Below, one piece after another: positions 15,449 to 24,404 of a DNA stretch of 48,955 nucleotides (position 1 is the first letter of the stretch; each line of letters starts with the position of its first letter). The position numbers were made by a program, and so were the translations under genes. The notes beneath the pieces were generated by a model. That model saw nothing but the letters and a program-made list of their open reading frames with translations, made no database searches and was not told the origin of the DNA. The stretch comes from Sphaerisporangium sp. (GTDB lineage Bacteria; Actinomycetota; Actinomycetes; Streptosporangiales; Streptosporangiaceae). The stretch covers positions 1 through 48,955 of the forward strand of contig JAOPYI010000282.1 in NCBI GenBank assembly GCA_025964675.1. The letters run 5' to 3'.

Positions 15449-16228
15449 TCAGAAGGCCGTCTTCTCCTTCCAGCGTGTGAGCAGGTCCCGGTTGCCGAAC
15501 ACCTCGAAAGGCCCATCAGGGTCCAGGCGACCGTACAGAAGAAGCAGGAGATCGCTCGCGGTTCCCCGCACGGCGACGTCGCCCTTGCCGTGGCCGTGCT
15601 CCCAGGTGAACCCCTCGGGCTCCAGCGTGACCGTCCACTCACCGCCGGCGTCCACGTCCGTGGCGTGGAAGTGCAACGTCTCCCCACTGCCCCGCAGCTC
15701 GGCCAGGCGTTCGGCGATCCACGCGGCGGTCCCCAGGTTGGTGAGCAGCTCGTCGACGCCGTCCGAAGCCGTCGCGGCGTCGATGCGCGGCTCACGCCCG
15801 AGGGCGATCTCGGCGTCGGCCCGATGGACCACGCTCTCGTGCAGCATCCGCCGGGCCCAGAAGCCCGAGCCCTGGACCGGTCCCCATGACCACGCGGGGG
15901 CGTCGGGGCCCGCCGACCGCAGTGTCGCCACCAGGGATTCACCCCCCTTGGCGATCCAGCCCGGGTAGCCGCTGTCATCGTCCGGCAGGGTGACCGGCAC
16001 CTCCCGGCTCGAGAGGCGCTCCTGGACGCGGTTGCGCACGATGTGCTCGGCCCATCGATGCGTGAGGCCGACGTGCTTCAGCAGCTTGCCGACAGTCCAC
16101 CCCGGGCAGGTGGGCACCGCCGAAGCCGGGTCGGCGTGCTCCACGACCTCGACGAAACCGCCGAGCTGCGCCTCGAGCGCCGAGCAGTGATCTTCGTAAG
16201 ACCAGGGATCTTCGATATCCACACTCAT
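15449..16228 (-). CDS. Maleylpyruvate isomerase (DinB/MDMPI) family protein
   Basis: A 259-residue relative of the protein at 1.4-2.2 kb. It has CPGWTVGKLLKHVGLTHRW in the DinB-like half and RRMLHESVVHRADAE with the Glu and His of the expected metal site. It also has a C-terminal MDMPI domain ending RGTASDLLLLLYGRLDPDG. ATG at 16228 is chosen from family length. The upstream part of the open frame is Arg/Trp-rich and unlike the family. It stands alone between two convergent or divergent neighbours, and its substrate is unknown. Confidence 0.82.
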   Translation of the reverse strand: MSVDIEDPWSYEDHCSALEAQLGGFVEVVEHADPASAVPTCPGWTVGKLLKHVGLTHRWAEHIVRNRVQERLSSREVPVTLPDDDSGYPGWIAKGGESLVATLRSAGPDAPAWSWGPVQGSGFWARRMLHESVVHRADAEIALGREPRIDAATASDGVDELLTNLGTAAWIAERLAELRGSGETLHFHATDVDAGGEWTVTLEPEGFTWEHGHGKGDVAVRGTASDLLLLLYGRLDPDGPFEVFGNRDLLTRWKEKTAF

Positions 16229-16400
16229 GGCCACCGAGCGTAGACCGCGAGGACCACCCCGCGCCCGCCATCTCATAGCGTGAAGCCAGATAATCCAGCC
16301 GCAGCACCTCGAAGCGTAGTGGCTTGCATGTCCTGACCAGCGCGGAAGCAGAAGGCCGTAGCAGTTGTTCAAAGATTCAACTAACCCGAAGGGGCAGGAC

Positions 16401-17174
16401 ATGAGCGGTTCCACGATCCAGCGGCCCAGCGTCGACGTCCGGAAGGCCGGCGAGCGGTTCGCCACGAAGATCGACTGGCTGGACTCGAAGCACTCGTTCT
16501 CGTTCGGCCATCACCAGGACCACCGCAACACCCACCACTGCCTGCTGCTGGTCAACAACGACGACATCGTCAAGCCCGGCAGCGGGTTCGAGACCCACCC
16601 GCACCGCGACATGGAGATCGTGACCTGGGTGCTGCGGGGATCGCTGGTCCACCAGGACTCCGAGGGCCACTCCGGGGTCATCTATCCCGGTCTGGCGCAG
16701 CGCATGAGCGCGGGCACCGGCATCCTGCACTCCGAGAAGAACGACTCCTGGCGGCTCGAGGGCGGCGACGACCACAAGGAGCCGGTCCGCTTCGTCCAGA
16801 TGTGGGTCGTCCCCGACGAGCCCGGCATCGCCCCGGGGTACGAGCAGCTCGAGATCGACGACGAGCTTCTGCGCGGCGGCCTCGTCCCGGTCGCCTCAGG
16901 AATGCCCCAGCACGACGGCCGGTCCGCCATCCGGATCAAGAACAAGTACGCCGCCCTCCACGTCGCCCGCATGAAGGCAGGGGACAGTGTGGAGCTTCCC
17001 GAGGCGCCGTTCGTGCACCTGTTCGTTCCCGAGGGAGGCGTCACCCTGGAAGGCGCCGGCCCGCTGACGCAGGGCGACGCCGTACGCTTCACCGCCACGG
17101 GCGGCCAGCGCGTCACCGCCACGGAACCGGCCGAGATCCTCGTCTGGGAGATGCACGCCACCATCGCCTCGTAG
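16401..17174 (+). CDS. Pirin family protein (cupin)
   Basis: A 257-residue bicupin. The N-terminal cupin has FETHPHRDMEIVTW (His66, His68) and GILHSEKND (His110, Glu112), the Fe-binding set of pirins. Characterised bacterial members act as quercetin 2,3-dioxygenases or interact with metabolic enzymes, so function here is open. ATG at 16401 is supported by AAGGGGCAGGAC directly before it. It is a single gene, divergent from the MDMPI gene. Confidence 0.88.
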   Translation: MSGSTIQRPSVDVRKAGERFATKIDWLDSKHSFSFGHHQDHRNTHHCLLLVNNDDIVKPGSGFETHPHRDMEIVTWVLRGSLVHQDSEGHSGVIYPGLAQRMSAGTGILHSEKNDSWRLEGGDDHKEPVRFVQMWVVPDEPGIAPGYEQLEIDDELLRGGLVPVASGMPQHDGRSAIRIKNKYAALHVARMKAGDSVELPEAPFVHLFVPEGGVTLEGAGPLTQGDAVRFTATGGQRVTATEPAEILVWEMHATIAS

Positions 17175-17258
17175 AAACCGAAGGTCCACGGCGCGTGCCG
17201 CCACTTCCCCGGCCCTGCCATGCGGCCGTCAGCCGCCAGCAGGGCTGGGCCGGTGGAG

Positions 17259-18617
17259 CTATTCCCAGCGGGCCATACCGGGTCCCCGAAGGAACCGTCC
17301 GTCACGCCCGCCTGACGGCTTGCCTTGTTCGGCGATGAGCAGACCGCGCAGGTAGGTGCGCACGACCTGGCCCTGGATCCGGCGACCATGGAACGGCGTC
17401 CAGCCCGCTTTGGAAAGGACATCCTCGTTGCGTAGCGTCCGCTCGGCTGATGGGTCCACCAGAACGATGTCGGCGTCGGCACCGGGTACGAGCCGGCCCT
17501 TGCGAGGCCACAGCCCGTACGTTCGTGCCGGCGTCTCGCTGTACACGCGGGCGACGTCCTCATACGACAGGTGCCCGCGCGCGGCCGCGTCGAGAAGCAA
17601 GGACATGGTGCTGTCGAGTCCCGGCAAACCGAAGTGAACGTTCCAGATGTCGCCGGCGTGCTTCTGCTCCAGCGTCGAAGGGGCGTGGTCAGTGGACATG
17701 TGGGTGAGCGTCCCCCGGCGGAGCAGCTGCCACATCTCTTTCTCATCCTCGTCGGTTCGGGCCCTGGCAGGCGGCGTGAACTTGCGCAGGCCGCCCTGCT
17801 CGATCACCTCATCCTCGCGCAGCAGGAAATACTGCGGACAGGCTTCGGCTGCCAGCCGCGCGCCGCGCGCCCGTTCCAGCGCGACGTATTCGGCGACTTC
17901 CGGATGGCTGACATGCGCGATGGTGGCCATGGCCCCGGTTCGCCGTACGAGCAGGGCCGCGACGGCGGCGGCCACCAGCTCGGCATCACGGTCGCGCCAC
18001 TCGGGAAGCACGGCCCCGTCGGTACGACCCTCATCGCGGAGCAGCTTCTCGGCGGACTCGGTGAGCGACTCGTCCTCGCAGTGCAGCAGGCTTACACCGC
18101 CGCACAGGGCGGATTGCGCGAGGTGAGCCTTCAACGCGGCCGCGTCATGGCCTGGAACGCCGTGCGTGGTGCAGGTGAAAACCTTGAAGAACGAGACGCC
18201 CGCCTCCCAGAGTGCGGCGACCGCCGATTCCTGACCCGGCCAGGCATGTGCCGCGAGGCCGTAGTCCACGTTCGATCGGGCCTTCAGGTAGGCGCGCTTG
18301 TCGCGCAGGTCGTCCACCGTGCGCACCGGCTGGCCGTGAGAGTGTTCGATGATCGTGGTCACCCCGGAGGCCGCGGCGGCACCGGTGCCGGTGGGGAAGT
18401 CCTCCCGGTCGACGCTGCCCGGATCCATCAGGTGCACGTGGGTGTCGACGCCCCCGGGAAGCAACAGCAACCCGGCGGCGTCGACGGTCTCGGCCGCCGT
18501 CGGAACGTCCGGCCCGACGTAGCTGATCCTGCCCTCGCTCACGGCGACGTTCGCCCGGCGGCGCCCTCGCGACGTGACCACGGTGCCGCCGGCGACGAGA
18601 AGGTCCATGTCAGGCAT
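17259..18617 (-). CDS. Cyclic amidohydrolase (allantoinase / hydantoinase / dihydroorotase family)
   Basis: A 452-residue metal-dependent hydrolase with the full binuclear site: DTHVHLMDPG (His60, His62), the carbamylated Lys145 in SFFKVF, His179 in LLHCED, His235/His238 in AHVSH and Asp310 in STDHAP. Family members open cyclic amides such as allantoin, hydantoins and dihydropyrimidines. STDHAPSTLEQK leans toward allantoinase, but the neighbours are not purine-catabolic. ATG at 18617 is preferred because GAGGA sits 7 bases before it, though ATG at 18626 is also possible. It lies a few bases after the aldehyde dehydrogenase stop, as the last gene of a six-gene minus-strand operon. Confidence 0.85.
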   Translation of the reverse strand: MPDMDLLVAGGTVVTSRGRRRANVAVSEGRISYVGPDVPTAAETVDAAGLLLLPGGVDTHVHLMDPGSVDREDFPTGTGAAAASGVTTIIEHSHGQPVRTVDDLRDKRAYLKARSNVDYGLAAHAWPGQESAVAALWEAGVSFFKVFTCTTHGVPGHDAAALKAHLAQSALCGGVSLLHCEDESLTESAEKLLRDEGRTDGAVLPEWRDRDAELVAAAVAALLVRRTGAMATIAHVSHPEVAEYVALERARGARLAAEACPQYFLLREDEVIEQGGLRKFTPPARARTDEDEKEMWQLLRRGTLTHMSTDHAPSTLEQKHAGDIWNVHFGLPGLDSTMSLLLDAAARGHLSYEDVARVYSETPARTYGLWPRKGRLVPGADADIVLVDPSAERTLRNEDVLSKAGWTPFHGRRIQGQVVRTYLRGLLIAEQGKPSGGRDGRFLRGPGMARWE

Positions 18618-18628
18618 GTTGGTCATCC

Positions 18629-20125
18629 TCACGAGTAGCGCAGGTCGTCGGTCGTGGCGAACCAGTCGAACGGCCGGTCCGAGGAGTTGATGATGACGCT
18701 CTTGGGCCGGGTGTAGCCGCGGTAGGCGTCCCAGCCGTTCTCCGAGCCGATGCCGCTGTCCTTCGAACCGCCCCACGTCGAGCCAGGGTCGATCCGGTGG
18801 TGGTCGTTGACCCATACGATGCCGACGTCCAGCTCGTCGGTCACCCGCACCGCACGGCCGATGTCGCTCGTCCAGATCGACGCCGCCAGGCCGAACGGGC
18901 AGTCGTTCGCCTGGGCCACCGCGTCGGCCTCGTCGTCGAAAGGCCTGACCAGGGTGACCGGGCCGAAGACCTCCTCGCGCCACAGGTCGTCGGTCGAGGC
19001 GACGTCGCCGACCACGGTGGGTTCGTAGAACCAGCCGTGGCCCAGCTCCGGACTGTCCGGCACGCGGCCTCCACATAGCACGGTGGCGCCCTGTGCCTTG
19101 GCTCTGTCCACAGCCTGGGCGACCTTGTCCCGCTGGGCTCTGGACACCACCGGGCCGATCTGCGTCCGCGGATCCAGCGGGTCTCCGAGGCGCAGTTGCC
19201 TGGTGCGTTCGACCAGCCGGTCCACCACCTGCTGGTAGACGTCACGCTGCACGAGTACCCGTGCGCCCTGCACGCAGGTCTGGCCGGTCGCGATGAACGC
19301 CGCGAACAGCGCGCCCGCCACCGTCCGCTCGATGTCGGCATCGGCGAAAACGATCACGGGCGCCTTGCCGCCGAGCTCAGCGGTGACAGGAATGAGAGAC
19401 CGGCCGGCATTGGCGGCCACCACCCGTCCTGTCTCCGTGCCGCCGGTGATGTCGAGCTTGTCCAACCCGCGGTGCTCGGACAGAAATCTCCCCGTACTGC
19501 CGCCGAGGCCGGTCACCACGTTGACCACACCGGCCGGAACGCCTGCCTCCTCCAGGAGGGCCGCCAGGGCGCACGGCAGGGCCGGACCGAGTTCGCTGGG
19601 CTTGATGACGATGGAATTGCCGGCTGCCAGTGCCGCCGACAGCTTCTTCATCGTGATCAGCAGCGGGTGGTTCCACGGGGTGATCAGCCCGGCCACCCCG
19701 AGGGGGACGCGCCGCACGACATTGAGGTAGCCCTCGCCGAAGTCCGGTACGGTGCCCTCGGAAGACTGGGCGACAGCGCCGAAATACTCCAGCCATTCGG
19801 GCAGCCGAGCCAACTGGGCGCGCATCTCACGTATCGTGCGCCCGATCTGCAGCACCTCCAACCGCGCGTACTCATCGATGCGGTCGGCGAGCAGACCGGC
19901 GGCCCTGTTGAGGATGCGAGCCCGGTCCCGTGGCCGCATCCCATGCCATCGTCGGTCTTCGAAGGCGGCCCTGCCGGCGGCCACAGCCGATGCCACGTCC
20001 TGAGCTGTGGCGTGCGCGACATCGTACAGAGGCACACCCGTGGCGGGGTTGCGTACCTCGAACGTCCCGCCGTCGGATGAGGCGGCGTCCTTACCGTCGA
20101 TGTGCAGCAACAGCGTGTCAGCCAT
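18629..20125 (-). CDS. Aldehyde dehydrogenase family protein
   Basis: A 498-residue NAD(P)-dependent aldehyde dehydrogenase. The active-site residues are present: Asn152 (TPWNHP), Glu250 (TAELGGKAP) and Cys284 (ATGQTCVQGARV). It has the usual closing WGGSKDSGIGSENG oxyanion and interface segment. Members next to ACMSD-like decarboxylases often oxidise muconic or aminomuconic semialdehydes, which would fit here. ATG at 20125 overlaps the preceding amidohydrolase stop by 8 bp. GTG at 20134 would leave no room for its ribosome site. Confidence 0.9.
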   Translation of the reverse strand: MADTLLLHIDGKDAASSDGGTFEVRNPATGVPLYDVAHATAQDVASAVAAGRAAFEDRRWHGMRPRDRARILNRAAGLLADRIDEYARLEVLQIGRTIREMRAQLARLPEWLEYFGAVAQSSEGTVPDFGEGYLNVVRRVPLGVAGLITPWNHPLLITMKKLSAALAAGNSIVIKPSELGPALPCALAALLEEAGVPAGVVNVVTGLGGSTGRFLSEHRGLDKLDITGGTETGRVVAANAGRSLIPVTAELGGKAPVIVFADADIERTVAGALFAAFIATGQTCVQGARVLVQRDVYQQVVDRLVERTRQLRLGDPLDPRTQIGPVVSRAQRDKVAQAVDRAKAQGATVLCGGRVPDSPELGHGWFYEPTVVGDVASTDDLWREEVFGPVTLVRPFDDEADAVAQANDCPFGLAASIWTSDIGRAVRVTDELDVGIVWVNDHHRIDPGSTWGGSKDSGIGSENGWDAYRGYTRPKSVIINSSDRPFDWFATTDDLRYS

Positions 20126-21122
20126 GGCTGTCACATCCTGTCGGTCCGAAGATACGGTCGGCGTTGGCGTGCGCGATCGCCGCCCTGGCGGCCTCGGGCA
20201 GGTGGACGCCTGCTAGCTGCTGGTCCAGCGATCCGCCACCCATGTCGAAAGGCATGTCGGTGCCGAAAACGACCCGATCGGCGCCAACCTGCTCGATCAG
20301 CCAGCCGGTGGCTTCCGGGCTGTGGGTGAGCGTGTCGTAGTGGAACCGGCGCAGGTAGTCGCTCGGCGGCCGGTCACAGCCGCGGGCCTCGGGCCGGACC
20401 CGATGGCCGTGGTCGAGCCGGCCCACCTGATAGGGCAGATGACCGCCGCCGTGTACCAGTACGAGGTCAAGGTCCGGCAGCGCGTCCAGCGTGCCGGACA
20501 GGATGAGCCGGGACGCGGATACGGCGGTCTGCCAGGGGTTTCCCTGCAGATTGGTCAGGTAGAAGTCGTCCAGGCCGGGCGAGGAGCCAACGTAGTAGGG
20601 ATGGATCACCAGTGGCACCGCCATCTCGGCGGCCGCGGCGAGGACGGGTCGCAGCCTCTCGTCGTCCAGCGGCACGCCTTCGGCATGCGCGCCGACCTGC
20701 GCGCCGCGGAAGCCATGCTCCCGGACGCAACGCCGGAGCTCTCGCGCGGCCGCCTCCGGATCCTGCAGTGGCAAGGTCGCGAGCCCGGCGAAGCGATCCG
20801 GCACCTGCGCGACCATTCCGGCGACGGCGTCGTTGACGACGCGGGCCGCCTCTGTGCCCTCGGCGGCATCCATCCAATACAGGAACAACGGAGGCGCGAC
20901 GGACAGCACGGCCGTGTCGACGCCTTGCGCGTCCATGGTGCTCAATCGCGCCGTCACGTCGTGGAACTCGTCCAGAAGTGGATAGCGGTAGCCCTGCCGG
21001 TGGACCACTGTGAGCCGGCCCTCGTCGCTTTCGAGGCGGATTCCGTCGGGTGCGTGCCCGTCGCGCATCGCGTCGACGAGCGAGGGCGGGATGACGTGGG
21101 CGTGGATGTCGACGACCTTCAC
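20118..21122 (-). CDS. ACMSD-type amidohydrolase (TIM-barrel decarboxylase/hydrolase)
   Basis: A 334-residue amidohydrolase-2 protein. His7 and His9 in VDIHAHVIPP, a mid-chain VIHPYYVG, VLVHGGGHLPY and FGTDMPFDMG make up the single-metal site. RRFHYDTLTHSPEA is typical of 2-amino-3-carboxymuconate-6-semialdehyde decarboxylase and gamma-resorcylate decarboxylase relatives. GTG at 21122 overlaps the isochorismatase stop (GTGA), with GGAGG 13 bases ahead. The longer frame is not supported by homology. A decarboxylation step feeding the neighbouring dehydrogenase is plausible. Confidence 0.88.
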   Translation of the reverse strand: MKVVDIHAHVIPPSLVDAMRDGHAPDGIRLESDEGRLTVVHRQGYRYPLLDEFHDVTARLSTMDAQGVDTAVLSVAPPLFLYWMDAAEGTEAARVVNDAVAGMVAQVPDRFAGLATLPLQDPEAAARELRRCVREHGFRGAQVGAHAEGVPLDDERLRPVLAAAAEMAVPLVIHPYYVGSSPGLDDFYLTNLQGNPWQTAVSASRLILSGTLDALPDLDLVLVHGGGHLPYQVGRLDHGHRVRPEARGCDRPPSDYLRRFHYDTLTHSPEATGWLIEQVGADRVVFGTDMPFDMGGGSLDQQLAGVHLPEAARAAIAHANADRIFGPTGCDSHG

Positions 21123-21736
21123 AGTGCGGCTAGCACCTCCTCGGCGGAGGCGACCCAGCCGAACGCCTGCCGGATGACCATCAGTGCGGCCTGGTGCAGC
21201 GCGGGATCCATCGTGTCGACGCAATCCTCGACCACCACGGCGGTGTAGTCGCGCGTGTTGGCCGCGACGGTCGTGGCCAGCACGCAGCTGTTGGTGTTCA
21301 CCCCGGTGAGCAGGAGCGTGTCGATGAGCCGTGACCGCAGCACGTGTTCGAGGTCGGTGGCCGCGAAGCAGTCATAGCGCTTCTTTGTGTCGACAACGAG
21401 GTCGTACTCCGGTTCGTACACCTCAGGCATCAGCTGCAGCCCCGGACTTCCCGGCAGCTGGTGCCGCAGTACGTTGGCGCGGGTGGCGTCGGTGCCGGCG
21501 ACGGCGGCCCACCAGGGATTCGATGCGATCTCCTCGACGGAGCGGTATGACGTGACCACGTGCACCACCGGCAGTCCGCGGCGGCGGGCCTCTTCCAGGA
21601 AGGTCGCGTTGGCCTTCGTCACTCGTCCGGCCACGTCGCCGGGTAGCGGCATGGTCGCCACCGCCGGGTCGAGATGGCCACGGTGCAGGTCGATGGTCAC
21701 GACAGCGACGCTCCGGTCCCGCAGCGAAACCGTCAT
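21119..21736 (-). CDS. Isochorismatase-fold cysteine hydrolase
   Basis: A 205-residue protein with the Asp-Lys-Cys triad of the family: Asp16 (TIDLHRG), Lys118/119 (DTKKRYDCF) and Cys151 (VNTNSCVLAT) with the adjacent cis-peptide region. Such enzymes usually hydrolyse small amides: nicotinamide, maleamate, N-carbamoylsarcosine, ureidoacrylate. No neighbour fixes the substrate, but amide hydrolysis after ring opening fits the cluster. ATG at 21736 follows AAGGAGAGCAAGAT and overlaps the alpha/beta-hydrolase stop by 4 bp. Confidence 0.87.
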   Translation of the reverse strand: MTVSLRDRSVAVVTIDLHRGHLDPAVATMPLPGDVAGRVTKANATFLEEARRRGLPVVHVVTSYRSVEEIASNPWWAAVAGTDATRANVLRHQLPGSPGLQLMPEVYEPEYDLVVDTKKRYDCFAATDLEHVLRSRLIDTLLLTGVNTNSCVLATTVAANTRDYTAVVVEDCVDTMDPALHQAALMVIRQAFGWVASAEEVLAAL

Positions 21737-22977
21737 ATCTTGCTCTCCTTAGGATGTGGGCGGCGCTCGATCCGCCCTGAGGGCAGTACGTAGTCGACGT
21801 ACTCCTCGGCGGGTAGACCTTGGACACGGTCGAGCAGCCAGTCGGACGCGTAGGTCAACCAGTTGGGGCCGAGGGCCACCGAGGGGGTCGGCAGGGACAA
21901 TGCGTGCCTGCCCTGCTGGTAGACGAGCATGGGTGCCGGGCCGGGACAGCGCCGGGCCAGGTCGTAGCTGTGCTCCATCGGGGACAGCTCATCCTCGTCA
22001 CCGGCGATGACCAGCCACGGCGCCCGCATCCGCGTGATCAGCGGCCGCAGATCGATCTGTTCGGCCATGCGGTCGAAGGCCGCCTCGTCGTGTTCGAGCC
22101 CGGACATCCACATGTACCGAGCCTTGAACGAAGGAGAGGCCATCTCGAAGATCATGTGACAGCCCGGCTCGTGACAGACCAGCCCCACGGCCGTACCTCG
22201 CATGTCGGCCTGGGTCGCGGCGATCTGGGACATCCAGTAGGAGCCGAACGAAAGGCCGAAGCCGACGATGCGTTCCTCGTCGACCTCCGGGCGCTGCCGG
22301 CACCAGCTCATGATCGCCTCGCCTGCGTCGATCCAGGCGGTGGGGGTGAACTTCACGCCGCGTACCGGCGCCTCACCCTGCCCTGGGCCGTCGAAGGCCA
22401 GCACGGCGAACCCGCGCTCCAGGAACTTGTCGCCGTACAGGTTCACGTTGAGCTCCTTGGGGGCGTCCATCCCTCCACAGGAGACAACGGTGTGCACCGG
22501 CCGGCCATCGTGGCCGCGCGGCAGATGGAACCAGGCCGGGATGTAGCTGTCACCGAAGGGGATTTCAACACGTTCGACGTGGTGGTCGGCGAGGCGGGCG
22601 TACGCCTGGTAGCAGGCGTTCTTGCGGTCGTCCAGGTCGACCAGTGCGGCGCTGTCCTCCCAGATCGGCCACTCCGCCGTCACGTAGAGCAGGGCGGCGT
22701 GAAAGTAGTGCTCGCGCGCCGCGTACGGATGCCCGGCCTTTTCCGCGTCCTGAGCCATCCGCTGGCGGCGCTCCGCCAACTCCGTGAAGACCGGCACCAT
22801 GTCGGCGAACTTGTGGATGCGGGATTCGGCGACGCGGAAGTCGGCGGTGGCGTCGACACCCATGGGACGCAGCGTGTAGGCCACCCGCGGCTGGTCCCAT
22901 TCGAGTCCGTCGGTACGCAGCACCGAGTCGGTGATCCAGCGCTGCTCATGCCAGCGTCGAGGGCCAGTGTGGCTCAT
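21733..22977 (-). CDS. Alpha/beta hydrolase with N-terminal helical cap (FrsA / DHPON-hydrolase-like)
   Basis: A 414-residue protein. The N-terminal 135 residues form a helical cap (ELAERRQRMAQDAEKAGHPY and YFHAALLYVTAEWPIW). The hydrolase core has a nucleophile elbow GFGLSFGSYW (Ser243), an acid in AGDEDELSP (Asp327 or Asp329) and His358 in YQQGRHALS. The layout matches 2,6-dihydroxypseudooxynicotine hydrolase and related C-C or ester hydrolases of N-heterocycle catabolism, but the substrate is not proven. ATG at 22977 is chosen from homology and an AGGAG-rich stretch upstream. The longer frame covers the MFS gene antisense. Confidence 0.87.
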   Translation of the reverse strand: MSHTGPRRWHEQRWITDSVLRTDGLEWDQPRVAYTLRPMGVDATADFRVAESRIHKFADMVPVFTELAERRQRMAQDAEKAGHPYAAREHYFHAALLYVTAEWPIWEDSAALVDLDDRKNACYQAYARLADHHVERVEIPFGDSYIPAWFHLPRGHDGRPVHTVVSCGGMDAPKELNVNLYGDKFLERGFAVLAFDGPGQGEAPVRGVKFTPTAWIDAGEAIMSWCRQRPEVDEERIVGFGLSFGSYWMSQIAATQADMRGTAVGLVCHEPGCHMIFEMASPSFKARYMWMSGLEHDEAAFDRMAEQIDLRPLITRMRAPWLVIAGDEDELSPMEHSYDLARRCPGPAPMLVYQQGRHALSLPTPSVALGPNWLTYASDWLLDRVQGLPAEEYVDYVLPSGRIERRPHPKESKI

Positions 22978-23015
22978 GGCGGCGTGTCTTCCTTTCTCCT
23001 GTTGGCGGGATGGGG

Positions 23016-24284
23016 CTAGTGCCGGCGGTGACGCGCTGCGGTGGAGAACTGGCGGACGTCGACGAACAGCAGCGCGACGACGCCGATCAACGGCAACACG
23101 GTGAGCTGCCACAGTCCGGCGCCACCCCAACCGGTGGCTCCGACAAGCGCGGAGAACAGGTAGCCGGCGAAGGCGGCCGGGATGTAGAAGCTCGCCACGT
23201 ACACGCCGGAGGCGCGGCCGATCATCTTTGGCCTGACGGCTCGCTGCATGGCCGAATAGATGTTGACGAACAGGAAGCCGCTGGCGATGGCACCTTCGGC
23301 GAAGGACAGTACGTACTGGGGGCCGGCCGTGGTCGGCCCGTTGAAAAGCAGGTAGCCGACGACCGAGCCGGCCAGCAACGAGACGATCATGACTGTGCGC
23401 TGGTTGAGCCGGTCTCCCAGCCATCCGGCTGGAACCCCCGACAGGGCGCCCAGCCCGAACATGCTCGCGGCCAGGGCGGCCTGATCCTTGGGCAAGCCCA
23501 CATGACTCATCAGGAAGGTGGGATACAGCCCGATGTAGCCGTACATCGCGACACCAACCACCACAGCGGTCAGTCCCAGCAGCAGGATGTTGCGGTTGTA
23601 CAGGCGGGGCGGCACATGATCGACGTGTAGCTGCGAGCCAAGGTCGTCGGAGACCTCTTGCCTCTCTGTGAAGGACTTGCGGATCGCGACGGCGATGAGG
23701 AGGACGAACGCCAGGCCGATCACGCCATAGACCCCGAAGGGCGTCCTCCAGCTACCCGCGCCGGCCAGCCTCGCGCCGAGCAGCGGACCGAGGAAGCCCC
23801 CTAGCCCGTAGGCGAAGTTCAGGGCGCCCAGGGCCATGGCCCAGTTGGCGAAGAAGTAGGCGCCGACCGCGGAGAAGAGGGCGGCGTTCTGCATCGCCTC
23901 GCCCACACCGGAAAGCGCCCGGTAGGTGACCATGTCCGAGAATCCGGTCGACGCCATGGTGAGGATGGTGAACATGGAGTAGATGAGGATGCCGATGAGC
24001 ATCACGGTCTTGCGGGACAGCCTGTCCAGAAGGTAGCCGGTGGGTACGCCGGCCACGCCGATGCCGAGCGTGAAGATGGTCGCCAGTAGCCCTCCCTGGC
24101 CCAGGCTGAATCCGTAGTCACCGCGGATCCCCGGCAGCAGCACAGAGAAGACCTGGCGATCCATCGCGTTGACGACGTAGGAACCGGCCAGCACGACGAG
24201 GCTGGTGACGGCAACGATCTTGGTCAACCGGGTGGTGCTCTCGGATGGGCCTGGAAGACGGCCACTGAGCTCTGTGCTAGCCAC
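23016..24284 (-). CDS. MFS transporter of the catabolic island
   Basis: A 422-residue protein with about 12 hydrophobic segments. The loop 2-3 motif GYLLDRLSRKTVMLIG and the matching GWLGDRLNQRTVMIVS in the second half are the standard MFS signatures. VNAMDRQVFSVLLPGIRGDY is typical of organic-acid or aromatic-acid uptake carriers. It starts at GTG (24284) and is the first gene of the minus-strand operon. The next ORF begins 38 bp after its stop. It probably imports the substrate degraded by the genes behind it. Confidence 0.88.
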   Translation of the reverse strand: MASTELSGRLPGPSESTTRLTKIVAVTSLVVLAGSYVVNAMDRQVFSVLLPGIRGDYGFSLGQGGLLATIFTLGIGVAGVPTGYLLDRLSRKTVMLIGILIYSMFTILTMASTGFSDMVTYRALSGVGEAMQNAALFSAVGAYFFANWAMALGALNFAYGLGGFLGPLLGARLAGAGSWRTPFGVYGVIGLAFVLLIAVAIRKSFTERQEVSDDLGSQLHVDHVPPRLYNRNILLLGLTAVVVGVAMYGYIGLYPTFLMSHVGLPKDQAALAASMFGLGALSGVPAGWLGDRLNQRTVMIVSLLAGSVVGYLLFNGPTTAGPQYVLSFAEGAIASGFLFVNIYSAMQRAVRPKMIGRASGVYVASFYIPAAFAGYLFSALVGATGWGGAGLWQLTVLPLIGVVALLFVDVRQFSTAARHRRH

Positions 24285-24304
24285 GAAGGTGCCCTTCTCC
24301 AGTC

Positions 24305-24396
24305 CTCGACATCACGTCGGTTCTGCCAAATCTCGACATATCGTCGATTTCCCGGCATCTTATAAAATGCACTATGCAGGACGTCAAGTGTCGAGG
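24305..24396. promoter_or_regulatory. Shared divergent promoter region with three operator-like sites
   Basis: Site 1, CTCGACATCACGTCGG, is at 24305-24320. Site 2, CTCGACATATCGTCGA, is at 24332-24347 and contains a perfect TCGAC/GTCGA repeat. Site 3, on the other strand, is CCTCGACACTTGACGT, covering about 24381-24396. Site 3 has two more bases between half sites. An AT-rich box TATAAAAT (24361-24368) lies between sites 2 and 3 and is a likely -10. The most likely ligand is the GntR protein encoded at 25.5 kb. Confidence 0.6.
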
Positions 24397-24404
24397 AGAG
24401 ACAA

